Below, piece by piece: positions 52,459 to 64,000 of a DNA stretch of 64,000 nt. Both the position numbers and the translations under genes were made by a program. Numbering within the stretch: the stretch's first letter is position 1; each line of letters begins with the position of its first letter. This DNA is from Cystobasidiopsis lactophilus (taxonomy: Eukaryota; Basidiomycota; Agaricostilbomycetes; Agaricostilbales; Chionosphaeraceae), in NCBI GenBank assembly GCA_001599975.1, contig BCIO01000002.1, forward strand, positions 2,057,883 to 2,121,882, written 5' to 3'. The notes beneath the pieces are model-generated. The model searched no databases. It saw only the letters and a list, made by a program, of their open reading frames with translations, and was not told the origin of the DNA.

Positions 52459-55100
52459 ATGGCGGACGTTTTGATGGTGCGCTTTGACTCCTTCAGCATT
52501 GCATTTGGTTGCTTTAGCTGATGTGCCGCTCGCTGCAACAGATTGACAACTACGACAGGTTTGTCTTGCTCTGAACATCTGTTGATACCCAACTTACGAC
52601 AAAGCGACGACAACAGCTTCACCTGGTGAGTCTTGCAACCCGCGGAGGTTCAAAATTCAAAGCAACGAGCTGATCCAGTTTGGGCCGCCACAGGAACCTG
52701 TACCAGTACCTGTCGCTGGAGGGAGCTCAAGTGACGGTTGTGCGCTCGCAGGATGTCACCTTGGAGGAGCTCGTCGCCGCCCATCCTTCGCCTTCCCACC
52801 TGGTCATCAGCCCTGGGCCGGGCCACCCGCTGCACGACTCTGGCATCTCCATCCCCGCCCTGAAGCACTACGCCGGCAAGGTGCCCGTGTTGGGGGTGTG
52901 CATGGGCTTGCAGTGTATGTACGCGGCCTACGGCGGGAATGTGGACGGCGCAGGGGAGATCATCCACGGCAAGACGAGCGAGGTCATGCACGACGGCAAG
53001 GGCTTGTTCCACGGCATCCCCCAGGCCATCAAGTGCACCCGCTACCACTCTTTGGCGGGCTCCATCGACAGCTTGCCCGAGGATTTGGAGGTCACCTCGA
53101 GGACCAAGGAAGGGGTCGAGGGCGAGAAGGGCGGCATCGTGATGGGCATCCGCCACAAGGTCTACGCCATGGAGGCCGTCCAGTACCACCCAGAGTCCAT
53201 CCTCTCGGAAGAAGGGCGCATCCTGCTCGGCAATTTCCTCAAGCTCGTTGGCGGCCTTTGGACCGACAACCCTTCCTCCGGCGTCGCGGCGCCTGCTCCG
53301 ACCATCTCCAACGGCAAAATCACAAAGCCAGGAATCGCCACCATCCTGACCAAGATCGCTGCCCAACGGACGCTGGATGTGGCTAAGGCTAAAGCGACCT
53401 ACGGCTCGACGCCGAATGACCTGGTGTCGCTGCTCGACCTGCACGCCGCACCACCCGTTCTCCCCCTTTTCTCTCGCCTTCAGGCTTCCAACGGCTCCTC
53501 TCCCCATGTCGCTTTGATGGCCGAAGTCAAGCGCGCTTCCCCTTCCAAAGGCGACATCCTGCCCGCGGACTCTCCCTTGTCTTCCGCCAGCATCGCCCTC
53601 TCCTACGCCCTGGCCGGAGCCTCGGTCATTTCAGTCCTCACTGAGCCAAAGTGGTTCAAGGGCTCTCTAGAAGACATGCGTGCCGTTCGAGCTGTCGTTG
53701 ACGCTCTGCCCAACCGGCCCGCCATCCTTCGCAAGGACTTCGTCCTGGACCCATACCAGATCGACGAGGCCCGCATCTTTGGTGCTGACACCGTCTTGCT
53801 CATCGTCGCCATGCTGGATGACGCCACCTTGAAAGCGCTGTACGACCACTCCCTCTCCCGCGGGATGGAGCCCTTGGTGGAGGTCAACAACGGGCCAGAG
53901 CTTGAGCGGGCGCTCAAGATTGGCGCCAGGGTCATCGGCGTGAACAACCGCAACCTCCATGACTTTAACGTCGACATGTCCACAACCACCAAGATCGTCG
54001 AGCTGATCAAGAAGCGGGGCGACGGCTCGGAGGTCATCCTGTGCGCTTTGAGCGGCATTGCTGGGAGAGGGGACGTGGAGAAGTACGTCGAACAAGGCGT
54101 CGGCGCAGTGCTGGTCGGGGAGAGCTTGATGCGGGCCGCCAACAAGGGCGCCTTTGTCCGAGACCTTCTCGGCACCGCGACAACATCCTTGCTGCCTACT
54201 AATGATGGCATCAAGAGCGCGACCGCAACCAGGGCCAAGGTTTCGTCGCCGCCCGATGGCATTTCGTCCGACAACCTCGACATGGCAGACCTCCCCGTCG
54301 CAGCCGTCAACGGCGCCTCCTCTTCTTCTCACTCACGACCGCTCGTCAAGATCTGCGGCATCCAGAACAAGGAGGCGGCTCTGGCAGCTGCCGAAGCCGG
54401 CGCAGACCTCATCGGCTTGAACTTTGTCGCCAAGTCGAAATCCTACCTTACCCCGGAGCAGGCTGCAGAGATCATCGCAGCCGTTCGTTCTCTACCCCTC
54501 CCACCGGCTAGCTCTACAGCTCCCGCGCCCCTCGACACCGCCGATTGGTTCGCTTTCCAAACTTCCCGTCTCGCTTCGCAAGTGCGCAAACCGCTGGCAG
54601 TCGGCGTCTTTCAAAACCACTCGCTAGACGAGGTGCTGCGGATAACGGATGCGCTGAGGCTGGATGTTGTGCAGTTACACGGGGACGAACCGGTGGAATG
54701 GGCTCGGTTCATCAGCGTGCCGGTCATCAAGGTGTTCCATGTCCAGCAAGAGTCGACGCCAGCAGAAACGGCCGCTTTGGTCCAGCTCGCCTCCCGGCCG
54801 GGCTACCACGCCGTCGCATTACTTGACACCAAAGTCGCCGCGTCGTCCCTCAGCGGCGGCGCCGGCAAAGCCTTTGATTGGAAGTCCACGAAGCAAGTCA
54901 TTGACGCCCGCACCCAGACTTCTGCGTTCCCGCGGCTACCGATTGTCCTCGCTGGTGGCCTCAATTGCGAGAACGTGGCCTCCGCTGTGGACCAGGTGCA
55001 GCCTTGGGCGGTCGACGTGTCATCCGGGGTCAAGACAGACGGCACCAACGATTTCCAGAAGATCAAGGGCTTTGTGGGGCTGGCAAAAGGGAAGCAGTAA
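52459..55100 (+). CDS. TRP1: Trifunctional tryptophan biosynthesis protein (GATase-IGPS-PRAI)
   Basis: Four exons, 52459-52476 (18 nt), 52542-52558 (17 nt), 52618-52626 (9 nt) and 52694-55100, give 816 aa. The three tiny exons together spell MADVLMIDNYDSFTW, the conserved GATase start. GATase (about 1-210) has Cys84 in LGVCMGLQ and the QYHPES His. IGPS (about 245-500) has MAEVKRASPSKG, SVLTEPKWFKG and ILRKDFVLDPYQ. PRAI (about 555-816) has VKICGIQNKEAAL, LHGDEPVEWA and DVSSGVKTDG. It makes anthranilate's amide-nitrogen supply, and runs the PRA isomerase and indole-glycerol phosphate steps. This domain order is the standard basidiomycete and ascomycete trpC/TRP1 arrangement. Confidence 0.97.
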
Positions 55101-55210
55101 TGAGAGCTTGGTGTTGGTTGCGCTAGACGCAGGATGCTTAATGGATACGTTTTCGCATTGCCGCCACGCTGCCCCAATTCACATCTGATCCACGAATACC
55201 TCATGAGAAA

Positions 55211-57041
55211 CTACACGGTCAACTCGGCGGCCTTGGCTCCCTTGACGGCCTCCTTGTACGGCTTCAAAGCCGGCTCGACCCAGTCTTTGAGGAACGAATC
55301 AACCTGCTCCGGCGCGCGGCCGACAAAGCTGAGAGGGTCCAGCAAGGCATCAAGCTGGGAGATGATGGGGGCAAAGAAAGCGTCTTGGCGAACGCGGTCG
55401 ATGAGATCGTTCTCCTTGCCTTCCTCTTTGACGACCTTGGCGGCCTGGTGGCTGAGAACGCGGATGCGCTCATGCACCTCTTGCCTATCGCCACCAGCTT
55501 TAACCATGGCCATGATAATGTTCTCGGTCGCCATGAAAGGCAGCTCTTGGTCAATGTGGCGGCGGATCATGGCCGGGTAGACAACAAGGCCTTCGGAAAT
55601 GTTTTGCAGCAGGGTGAGCAGAACGTCGGCCGTGAGGAAGGCTTCCGGCAAAGCGATGCGGCGGTTGGCGCTGTCGTCGAGGGTCCGCTCGAACCATTGG
55701 ACGCTGGAGGTCATGAGCGCATTTTGCTGGAGCGTCATGAGGTGGCGGGCCAAGCTGCAGGCGCGCTCGCAACGCATAGGGTTGCGCTTGTAAGCCATCT
55801 GTGTTGCGCCGAGAACAGCGTAAGATGCTGATCGGAGCCATTACGCTTCAAAGGAATTACACACAGCGCTAGAGCCGATCTGATCCTTTTCGAACGGCTC
55901 TTCGACCTCCTTCAAGTTGGCCAAGAGCCGGATGTCAGTGGCAATTTTGTGCACGGTGGAGCCAAAAGAGGCCAAAGGTTGAAGAACATCGACGTCAATC
56001 TTTCTGGAGTAGGTCTGGCCAGTGACTGGGTAGGTGTAGTCAAAGCCGAGCAGCTCGGCCACGCGCTTGTCGAGCTTTTCGACCTGGACGTGCTCGCCAT
56101 GTTGAGTCTGCACTTCGACCTCGTCCAAGCAAAAGCGCCTACCTTAGCATGGTCGCCATTGAAGAGTGCCAAGAACGAGGCTTGAGTGCCAGTGGTGCCC
56201 TTGACGCCACGAAGACCAATGTCGTTTCTGGCCCGTTCCAAGTTGCGCAGATCCCACAAAAGCTCCTGTGCAATCTCTTTTGAGAGGAAGTCCTGTCGAC
56301 GGAGCTATGGACCGACCTGGAGCCACAGACAGCCGCGCTTGCCCACCGTGACCAGCTGGGCAGGTTGAAAGTGGGTCCAGCCAAGGCAGGCCAGTTCACG
56401 GTGCTTCTCTGACCACTTGGAAAATCGGTCAATGACAACGGCCAGCTTGTCCAGCAGAATGTCGAGGCCGGCTCGTAGAAAAATCAAATCCGCATTGCTG
56501 CGCGCCGGTGTCAACATGGCAAATTGAACAGCTCAAAGCAGCAGCATACTCTGTAACATAGCAGGAAGTAGCGCCAAGGTGGATGATAGGAGCCGCAGCG
56601 GGCGCCATCTTGCCAAAAACATGGACGTGCGCCATCACGTCGTGTCGGCGCTTCTTCTCTTCGACGGCAGCCTGGTCCATTTGCGACTTGTCCAAGGTCT
56701 GGTTGACTGGTTGTGAGCCAGTTGGCAGTCGTCTGCAGCAGGCGCAGACTTACCAAGTTGGCTTTCATTTGCTCAATAGCTTCGTCCGTGATTGGAAGCC
56801 CAAGCTCTTGCTCCGCCATGGCCAATGTGAGCCACAGCTTGCGCCAGGTCCCAAAGCGATTCTATCGAGTAGGTCAGCACCTGATTCGCGCTGGATGCTT
56901 CCAAGCGCCTACGCCAGCAGAAAAGAGCTGCGACATCTCGCTGGACGCCCACCGCGTCGAAAGCCTGCTCTTTGGTTTAGCATTGGGCAATGAGCAACTG
57001 CGGTGGTCTCACGGTGTTTGATAGGTGTCAAGAGAAGACAT
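55211..57041 (-). CDS. ADE13: Adenylosuccinate lyase
   Basis: Eight exons, 57013-57041, 56913-56964, 56754-56861, 56550-56698, 56317-56497, 56143-56265, 55865-56083 and 55211-55798, give 482 aa, the same length as yeast Ade13. It starts [20 protein letters not shown]. Conserved pieces: [13 protein letters not shown] with catalytic His, [54 protein letters not shown] and the signature loop [20 protein letters not shown]. It catalyses two steps of purine synthesis, releasing fumarate from SAICAR and adenylosuccinate. The 56266-56316 intron must be spliced as 51 nt; a shorter 24-nt option was rejected. Confidence 0.97.
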
Positions 57042-57209
57042 CTTTGCTGAAGTACTACCGGTCCACAGCCAAGGAGCTGCCTTGAGGATTTTTTCAGACT
57101 CTGTGATCTGCCTGGCTTCTGGCACAGAGTCTCGCTCAAGTGGAGCTGCAGCACTTCTTGCTCCGTGCGACGTCGCATGCGCAGGGTGTTCACCTCTTCA
57201 GTACGAATC
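57042..57209. promoter_or_regulatory. Divergent promoter between ADE13 and DUF952 gene
   Basis: 168 bp between opposite start codons. No purine-response element (such as TGACTC) could be identified with confidence. Confidence 0.4.
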
Positions 57210-57831
57210 ATGGCCAATCCCAGCCCGAAATTCGTCTACAAGGTGGGTGAACCAGCCTCAGCCTTCAATGCCACGTCGCTCGTTTTGGAGCTCATTGCCA
57301 CTGATCAGATCTTTCCTGGCGACGACGCGCGCTACCAAGCCTTCTCTATACCAGTTCCGCCGTCACACATATTCTTTCTGGTGAGCGGTCGCCTCGACTT
57401 CATCCATGGCCAATGACGACGATCATTGACGTTCGTTCGTGCAGGACCCGCTCGATGAGAAGAGTGGCTACGTTCACCTTTGCACTGCACAACAAGTACC
57501 CGCAGTTTTGGACTTGTTCTTTCAAGAGTCGGCAAAGATTGGCCTCGTCAAAGTGATCTATCCTCGCTTAGCGGCGTTCCAAGTCGTCCGGTGGGAGGCG
57601 CCCGATACGGCTGGGCGTTCGGCAGCAACAGATGGCCAACTCTTTCCTCACTTGTATGGCGAAGGCTTGACCGGAGAGTTCACCGCGGTGAGAGCGTTTC
57701 GTTAGCCCATCTCAAACGGATCCCATTCTGAACTCCCAATTGCCCAGGACGTCAAATTCGTCGACCGGATCAAAGAGGAAACGTGGAAAGACGCTGCTTT
57801 GCGCTTGGAGTCTGAAGGCTGGCTGGAATAG
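57210..57831 (+). CDS. DUF952 domain protein
   Basis: Three exons, 57210-57380, 57445-57687 and 57748-57831, give 165 aa. The domain motifs are FVYKVGEPASAF, then DPLDEKSGYVHLCTAQQVPAVLDLFF, LVKVIYPRL and FPHLYGEGL. 'G-Y/F-V/I-H-L-x-T-A-x-Q-V' and 'FPHLYG' are the DUF952 hallmarks. The family is related in fold to ADP-ribose-binding or transferase-like proteins, but no activity is established. Compared with bacterial members, there is an insert of about 30 residues before the HLCTA motif. Divergent from ADE13. Confidence 0.88.
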
Positions 57832-58410
57832 TATCAGCGCGTCGCTCTCGACTGTCGCCACCACTTTGAAGATCTGTCCCCCGGCCTTACACGTTCGCAT
57901 TAACCCACGGCTGGCCACATAGAGAAAAGTTGTTCAGTGCCCTGTAAAGTCGCAAGGTTCAGTCCTGGCATAATGCGCCGGCTGGGTCATCGCCATTCAT
58001 TAAACGCTTCGGGTGCTGTTTTGGTGGCGTGCGACATCAAAAGATCGCCAGCGAATGGCATTTCGTTAGTTCTGGTGCTATTTGCAAGAGTCTTGCCTGC
58101 AGGGCACGGGGCTTCGCTGTACCATAATTGACGAACGCGCTGCCGAGGCGTCACTTCGCTTGCAAAACTTTTTTTTCGACTCAGCTCGTCAACGCCCTTC
58201 TCGCTCAAGGACAGGGCTTTGCGCCTTAAGATCACGCTTAACCTTCTTTCTTAGCTGATGTGAGGACATGCCGGCTAATAAACGAGACCATCGCCCGTTG
58301 TTGATGCGAACTCTTCTCTTCCTTCCCCTTGCTGCAGGCCCGTGAAGCTCGGCTTGACCTGCTCGTCCGACTATATCTCCGACGTCGTCTTCAAATCGCG
58401 GTTATAAAGA
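57832..58410. promoter_or_regulatory. Upstream region of CPA2
   Basis: 579 bp between the DUF952 stop and the CPA2 ATG. TATAAA occurs at about 58403-58408, directly against the ATG and so too close to act as its TATA box. A T run lies near 58170. A weak tRNA B-box-like stretch (near 57955) has no A box or foldable arms. No gene is seen. Confidence 0.4.
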
Positions 58411-61400
58411 ATGCGCCACGAAATCTTGTCCTTCACTAGAGCTCTGGCCGCCAAGGCTGCACCAAAATGCAAGCCGTCAACCTCGCGCTTGCCTGCTCTG
58501 CCGGCCCTGGCCCTGCGCCAGTTCTCCTGCTCTGCGGCCGCCAGAGACACTCAAAACTCACTCAATTCACCGTCTGAGCTCGCCCGGAAGCTGTCGGCTG
58601 GTGTTCTGTTGTCGGTCGAACGACCCGACGTGAAAAAGGTCCTCGTTGTCGGCAGCGGCGGCCTCAGCATTGGCCAGGCTGGCGAATTTGACTATTCGGG
58701 TGCGTCTGTGTTGGATTGTGGAACCCTTGGACGTGAACTCAGGCTCTCGCAAAATTTGATACAGGGTCCCAAGCTATCAAAGCTCTCCGCGAATCCAACA
58801 TTGACACAATCTTGCTCAATCCCAATATTGCGACGATCCAGGTACGCATGATGGGTCTCGTTGCTGGCAGTCTGTGCTGATTGAACGCTGGCTACAGACC
58901 TCCCACCATCTTGCGCACGAAGTCTACTTCCTGCCTGTCACCGCCGACTATGTGGCCTACGTGATTGAACGCGAGAAGCCGGACGGCATCTTGCTCACTT
59001 TTGGCGGCCAATCTGCCTTGAACGTTGGCATTCAGCTGGACAAAATGGGCGTGCTCGAGCGTATGGGCGTCCAAGTCTTGGGCACCCCCATTCGCACCCT
59101 GGAGGTTTCCGAAGATCGTGACCTATTCGTCAAGGCTCTCAACGGTAAGGATATTCAGACTATGCGAGCTTGCTAGGAGCTTATCGGAATGCAAATCTAG
59201 AAATCGACATCCCTGCTGCTCACTCCACCGCCGTCTCCACTGTCAGCGACGCTTTGAAAGCCGCAGAAGAAATCGGCTACCCGGTCATCTTGCGGTCGGC
59301 TTTCTCCCTCGGTGGTCTTGGATCCGGTTTCGCTGTCGACGCAAATGAGCTCTCCGACTTGAGCGCCAAATCCCTCAGTTTGAGCCCGCAGGTCCTGATC
59401 GAAAAGAGTCTGAAGGGCTGGAAAGAGGTTGAGTATGAGGTCGTGCGAGACGCCGCCGACAACTGCATCACGGTCTGCAACATGGAGGTGCGTCGCCTTC
59501 CCGGACATGCCTGGTTGTCCATGTTGATTGTCTTCCAAATAGAACTTTGATCCTCTTGGCACCCACACCGGTGACTCGATCGTCGTGGCCCCGTCCCAGA
59601 CCTTGACCGACGACGAATACCACATGCTCCGGTCCGCCGCTATCAAGATCGTGCGCCACGTCGGCGTGGTTGGCGAGTGCAACGTCCAGTATGCGCTCAA
59701 CCCGCACTCTCGCGAGTACATGGTTATCGAGGTCCGTTGACGGTCGCGCTCAAATGAGCCGCAATCATGCTGATGAGATGAGCAGATGAACGCCCGTCTC
59801 TCGCGCTCCAGGTGGGATTTCCTACCAAACGCGCTATCATACGCTGTCTGACTCCTTTCAAAGTGCTCTGGCGTCCAAGGCAACCGGATATCCTCTCGCC
59901 TACACTGCGGCCAAGATCGCCCTTGGCCACACTCTCCCAGAGCTGCCGAACGCTGTCACCAAGACCACCACTGCCTGCTTCGAGCCTTCGCTGGACTACA
60001 TTGTCACCAAGATTCCGAAGTGGGATCTGGCCAAGTTCCAGTATGTCAACCGCGAAGTTGGGTCCTCGATGAAGTCGGTGGGAGAGGTCATGGCCATTGG
60101 CCGGACGTTCGAAGAGTCGCTGCAAAAGGCCATCCGCCAAGTCGACCCCCGCTTCACTGGCTTCGAGGCCTATGCCAACCCTGAAGACCTCGACCACGCC
60201 TTGTCTGTTCCCACCGACACCCGCCTCTTTGCCGTCGCCCAAGCCATGATCCACAAGAACTACACCGTTGATCAGATTTACGACCTCACCAAGATCGACA
60301 AGTGGTTCTTGTACAAGCTGGACAACATCGTTCAAGTCCGCAAGCAGCTCACCCAGGTCAACGACGTCCACGAAATTCAAGCCGACCTCATGCGCACCGC
60401 CAAGAAGATGGGCTTCTCCGACCGCCAAATCGCCGATCTCGTCTCGGATAGCACTACGGAAGACGCCACCCGAGCCCACCGCAAGTCGTTGGGCGTCACT
60501 CCCTTCGTCAAGCGAATTGACACCCTCGCCGCCGAGTATCCCGCCCACACCAACTACCTGTACACTACCTACAACGCTTCGGCCCACGACGTCGAATTTG
60601 ATGAGCACGGCACCATGGTCTTGGGTTCGGGCGTCTACCGCATCGGCAGCTCAGTCGAGTTCGATTGGTGCGCCGTCACTTGCGCTCGCCGCATCCGTGC
60701 CCTCGGCAAGCGCACCATCATGATCAACTACAACCCTGAGACCGTGTCCACCGACTTTGACGAAGCCGACCGCCTCTACTTCGAGGAGCTTGGATGGGAG
60801 CGCGTCATGGACATCTACGAGCTCGAAGCGGCGGAAGGTGCCATCGTCAGCGTGGGCGGCCAGCTCCCGCAGAACATTGCGCTTCGACTACAAGAGAGCG
60901 GAATCAACGTGCTGGGAACTGACCCCAAGATGATCGACTCGGCTGAGGATCGCCACAAGTTCTCGGCTATCCTCGACAAGGAGGGCATTGACCAACCCGA
61001 CTGGGTCGAGGCCACCAACGCCGAAGACGCCAAGGTCTTTGCAGAGCGCGTCGGCTTCCCAGTGCTCATCCGGCCTTCGTATGTTCTGTCTGGCGCTGCG
61101 ATGAACGTGGTTTGGGATGCCTCCACCTTGCACCACTCCCTGACCGCTGCCGCCGAGGTTTCTCCGGATCACCCCGCCGTCATCACCAAGTTCATTCAAG
61201 ATGCTCAAGAGATCGACATTGATGCTGCTGCCTACAAGGGCAAGCTGCTCGTTCACGCCGTGTCCGAGCATGTGGAGCAAGCCGGTGTCCACTCTGGCGA
61301 CGCTACCCTCGTTCTGCCTCCCTTTTCGCTTGGCGAGGAGGACCTCGACCGCCTCAAGGAGATCGCCGAGAAGGTGGCCAAGGCCTTCGAGATCAGTGGA

Positions 61401-62408
61401 CCCTTCAACATGCAAATCATTCGCGCCAAGTCGCCCGTCGAAGGCGACCCACCTCTCCTCAAGGTCATCGAGTGCAACCTCCGTGCTTCCCGGTCCTTCC
61501 CATTCGTCTCCAAAGTCCTCGGCACCAACTTCATCGATGTAGCGACCTCGGCAATCCTGGGTGAAGGCGTGCCAGAACCGGTGGATTTGATGAAGCAGGA
61601 GCGGGATTACACTGCCATCAAGGTGGCTCAGTTCTCGTGGACCCGTTTGGCCGGCGCAGATCCCTTCCTGGGCGTCGGTGCGTGGTGCCTTTGCCCCTCG
61701 CTGCCAATTATTGCCTCTAAATCTTGTTTTGCAGAAATGGCCTCCACTGGCGAAGTCGCTGCCTTCGGTCGCGACATTCACGAGGCCTACTGGACCTCCC
61801 TGCTCTCCGTCAATGGTTTTAAGGTGCCCAAGGTCGGCTCCGGCGTCCTGATTGGCGGCGACATCACCAAGCCGGAGCTGGCCTCCATCGCTCGCAGCCT
61901 TTCCGATCTCGGCTTCAAGCTGTACTGCTCCAGCCGCGAAATCGAGCGGTTTATTGCTACCTTGCCCTACGTCCGCAAGGCGACCCGTGTCGAATTCCCT
62001 CTGAAGGACAAGCGCCGGCTCCGCGAAGTGTTCGAGAAGCACGAAATCGAGATGGTTGTCAACTTGGCCAAGTCCCGCGGTCGTGACGTCCTTGATGAGG
62101 ACTACGTGGCGCGCAGGTGAGTACTTTTTGCTCGTCGGCTGTCTCCTGCATTTTGTCTGACGGGTCTTGCTCTTCCAGGAACTGTGTTGATTTTGGCCTG
62201 CCTCTCTTCAACGAAGCGCGCACTGCAAATCTGTTTGTCGGAGCCTTGACGAAGCGCATGTCTAGCTTTGGTGGTCTGCCTGGCTACATCGAAGGGCGTG
62301 AGCTCAACGAAGTCAAACCCTGGAGCAGCGTGAGGCTTCCCTTAGCTTCCACACCCAGTCCTTTACTGACTCTCATTTATCTCATTGCAGTTCGCGGGCT
62401 ATGTGTAG
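58411..62408 (+). CDS. CPA2: Carbamoyl-phosphate synthase, arginine-specific large subunit (mitochondrial)
   Basis: Ten exons, 58411-58699, 58765-58841, 58898-59144, 59201-59487, 59543-59731, 59786-59811 (26 nt), 59864-61677, 61735-62116, 62179-62329 and 62391-62408 (18 nt), give 1159 aa. An Arg/Ala/Ser-rich mitochondrial presequence (about 1-55) precedes [23 protein letters not shown]. Two ATP-grasp halves follow: first half [10 protein letters not shown] and [18 protein letters not shown], second half [23 protein letters not shown] and [14 protein letters not shown]. The C-terminal allosteric domain ends [14 protein letters not shown]. No GATase or ATCase is fused, so this is the arginine-pathway enzyme that works with a separate CPA1, not URA2. 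Confidence 0.95.
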
Positions 62409-62662
62409 TTAGAATTGATGCATTGAGTAGACTTGATAATTTTGCCACCGATCAAACCCTTCGGGCTTTAGTCCCAGCGCGCGGTACAACAATTCGCGTC
62501 TCGGCCTTCTCGACTTGTTGAGCTCTGGAGCCTAGAAAGGTGGCAAGCGTAAAAAGCAGACCCCGCTCCCACTTGTCCCGGAAAAGTTGAAGAGCGAGAT
62601 TTTTTGTGCGCACGCTGCTCGCTTCTCAGCTTGCTCCCATACCGCTTCGTACATCTATAGAA

Positions 62663-64000
<1,338 letters not shown>

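Noticed and set aside
56293-56316. A 24-nt intron in ADE13
   Set aside because: Too short. Extending the same donor to the acceptor at 56266 gives a 51-nt intron and restores the conserved ELLWDLRN segment.
57950-57990. Possible tRNA gene (B-box-like GGTTCAGTCC)
   Set aside because: The B box is imperfect, there is no A box at the right distance, and no cloverleaf arms pair.
59724-62042. Long antisense open frames (294 and 384 codons) opposite CPA2
   Set aside because: They mirror the codon periodicity of a well-conserved gene and have no family signature. Similar long antisense frames lie opposite NUP170, NoxR and BLM10.

Overview
The window is a gene-dense, intron-rich fungal nuclear region, almost certainly from a basidiomycete. 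The evidence is short introns (mostly 42-65 nt) in nearly every gene, a trifunctional TRP1 (glutamine amidotransferase, indole-glycerol-phosphate synthase and PRA isomerase in one chain), a NoxR-type NADPH oxidase regulator, and a mitochondrial arginine-specific CPSase subunit kept apart from the pyrimidine enzyme. Genes lie on both strands with very small gaps. I found no rRNA, tRNA, CRISPR, transposon or viral remnant. Exon structures were worked out by hand from splice signals, reading phase and family conservation. Unless stated otherwise, each structure given is phase-consistent from start to stop.

Layout, left to right. 1-18.3 kb is mostly housekeeping: the 3' end of a REX1-type RNA exonuclease, CK2 alpha, ATG5, a 19-exon NUP170/NUP155, a TIP20/RINT1 tether subunit, MGR2/ROMO1 and Sm protein E, followed by a three-gene SDR cluster. 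18.8-21.7 kb holds two tandem paralogues of unknown function (here D1, D2). 22-35 kb holds a tRNA m3C methyltransferase, a CsbD-like protein, an SLC41 Mg2+ transporter, a probable RNA polymerase I subunit RPA34, TIM21 and the proteasome activator BLM10/PA200. 35.6-38.4 kb holds a tandem pair of secreted Cys-rich proteins. 38.8-43.2 kb holds NoxR and an 18-exon monocarboxylate-type MFS porter. 43.6-52.3 kb is the most unusual stretch: three tandem unknown paralogues (C1, C2, C3), a small DUF4267 membrane protein and a large disordered protein. 52.4-64 kb is metabolic and housekeeping: TRP1, ADE13, a DUF952 protein, CPA2 and the 5' part of an SSB-type Hsp70.

The main candidate for something undescribed is the C/D family. 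D1, D2, C1 and C2 share a Cys-rich finger (an upstream Cys, then C-x4-C; in C1 exactly C-x-H-x2-C) and a phase-2 intron at the same place just after it. C1 and C2 are followed by motifs resembling SUMO-interacting motifs. C2 and C3 carry near-canonical IDLS/VIDLT motifs followed by acidic runs. The order finger then SIM recalls Siz/PIAS SUMO ligases, so this may be a locally expanded, highly diverged SP-RING-like family. That reading is inference from pattern only.

Other recurrent features are very small exons (9-19 nt in several genes and a predicted 4-nt exon in the MFS gene), at least five apparent GC-AG introns, divergent gene pairs separated by only about 50 bp, and one tail-to-tail coding overlap.
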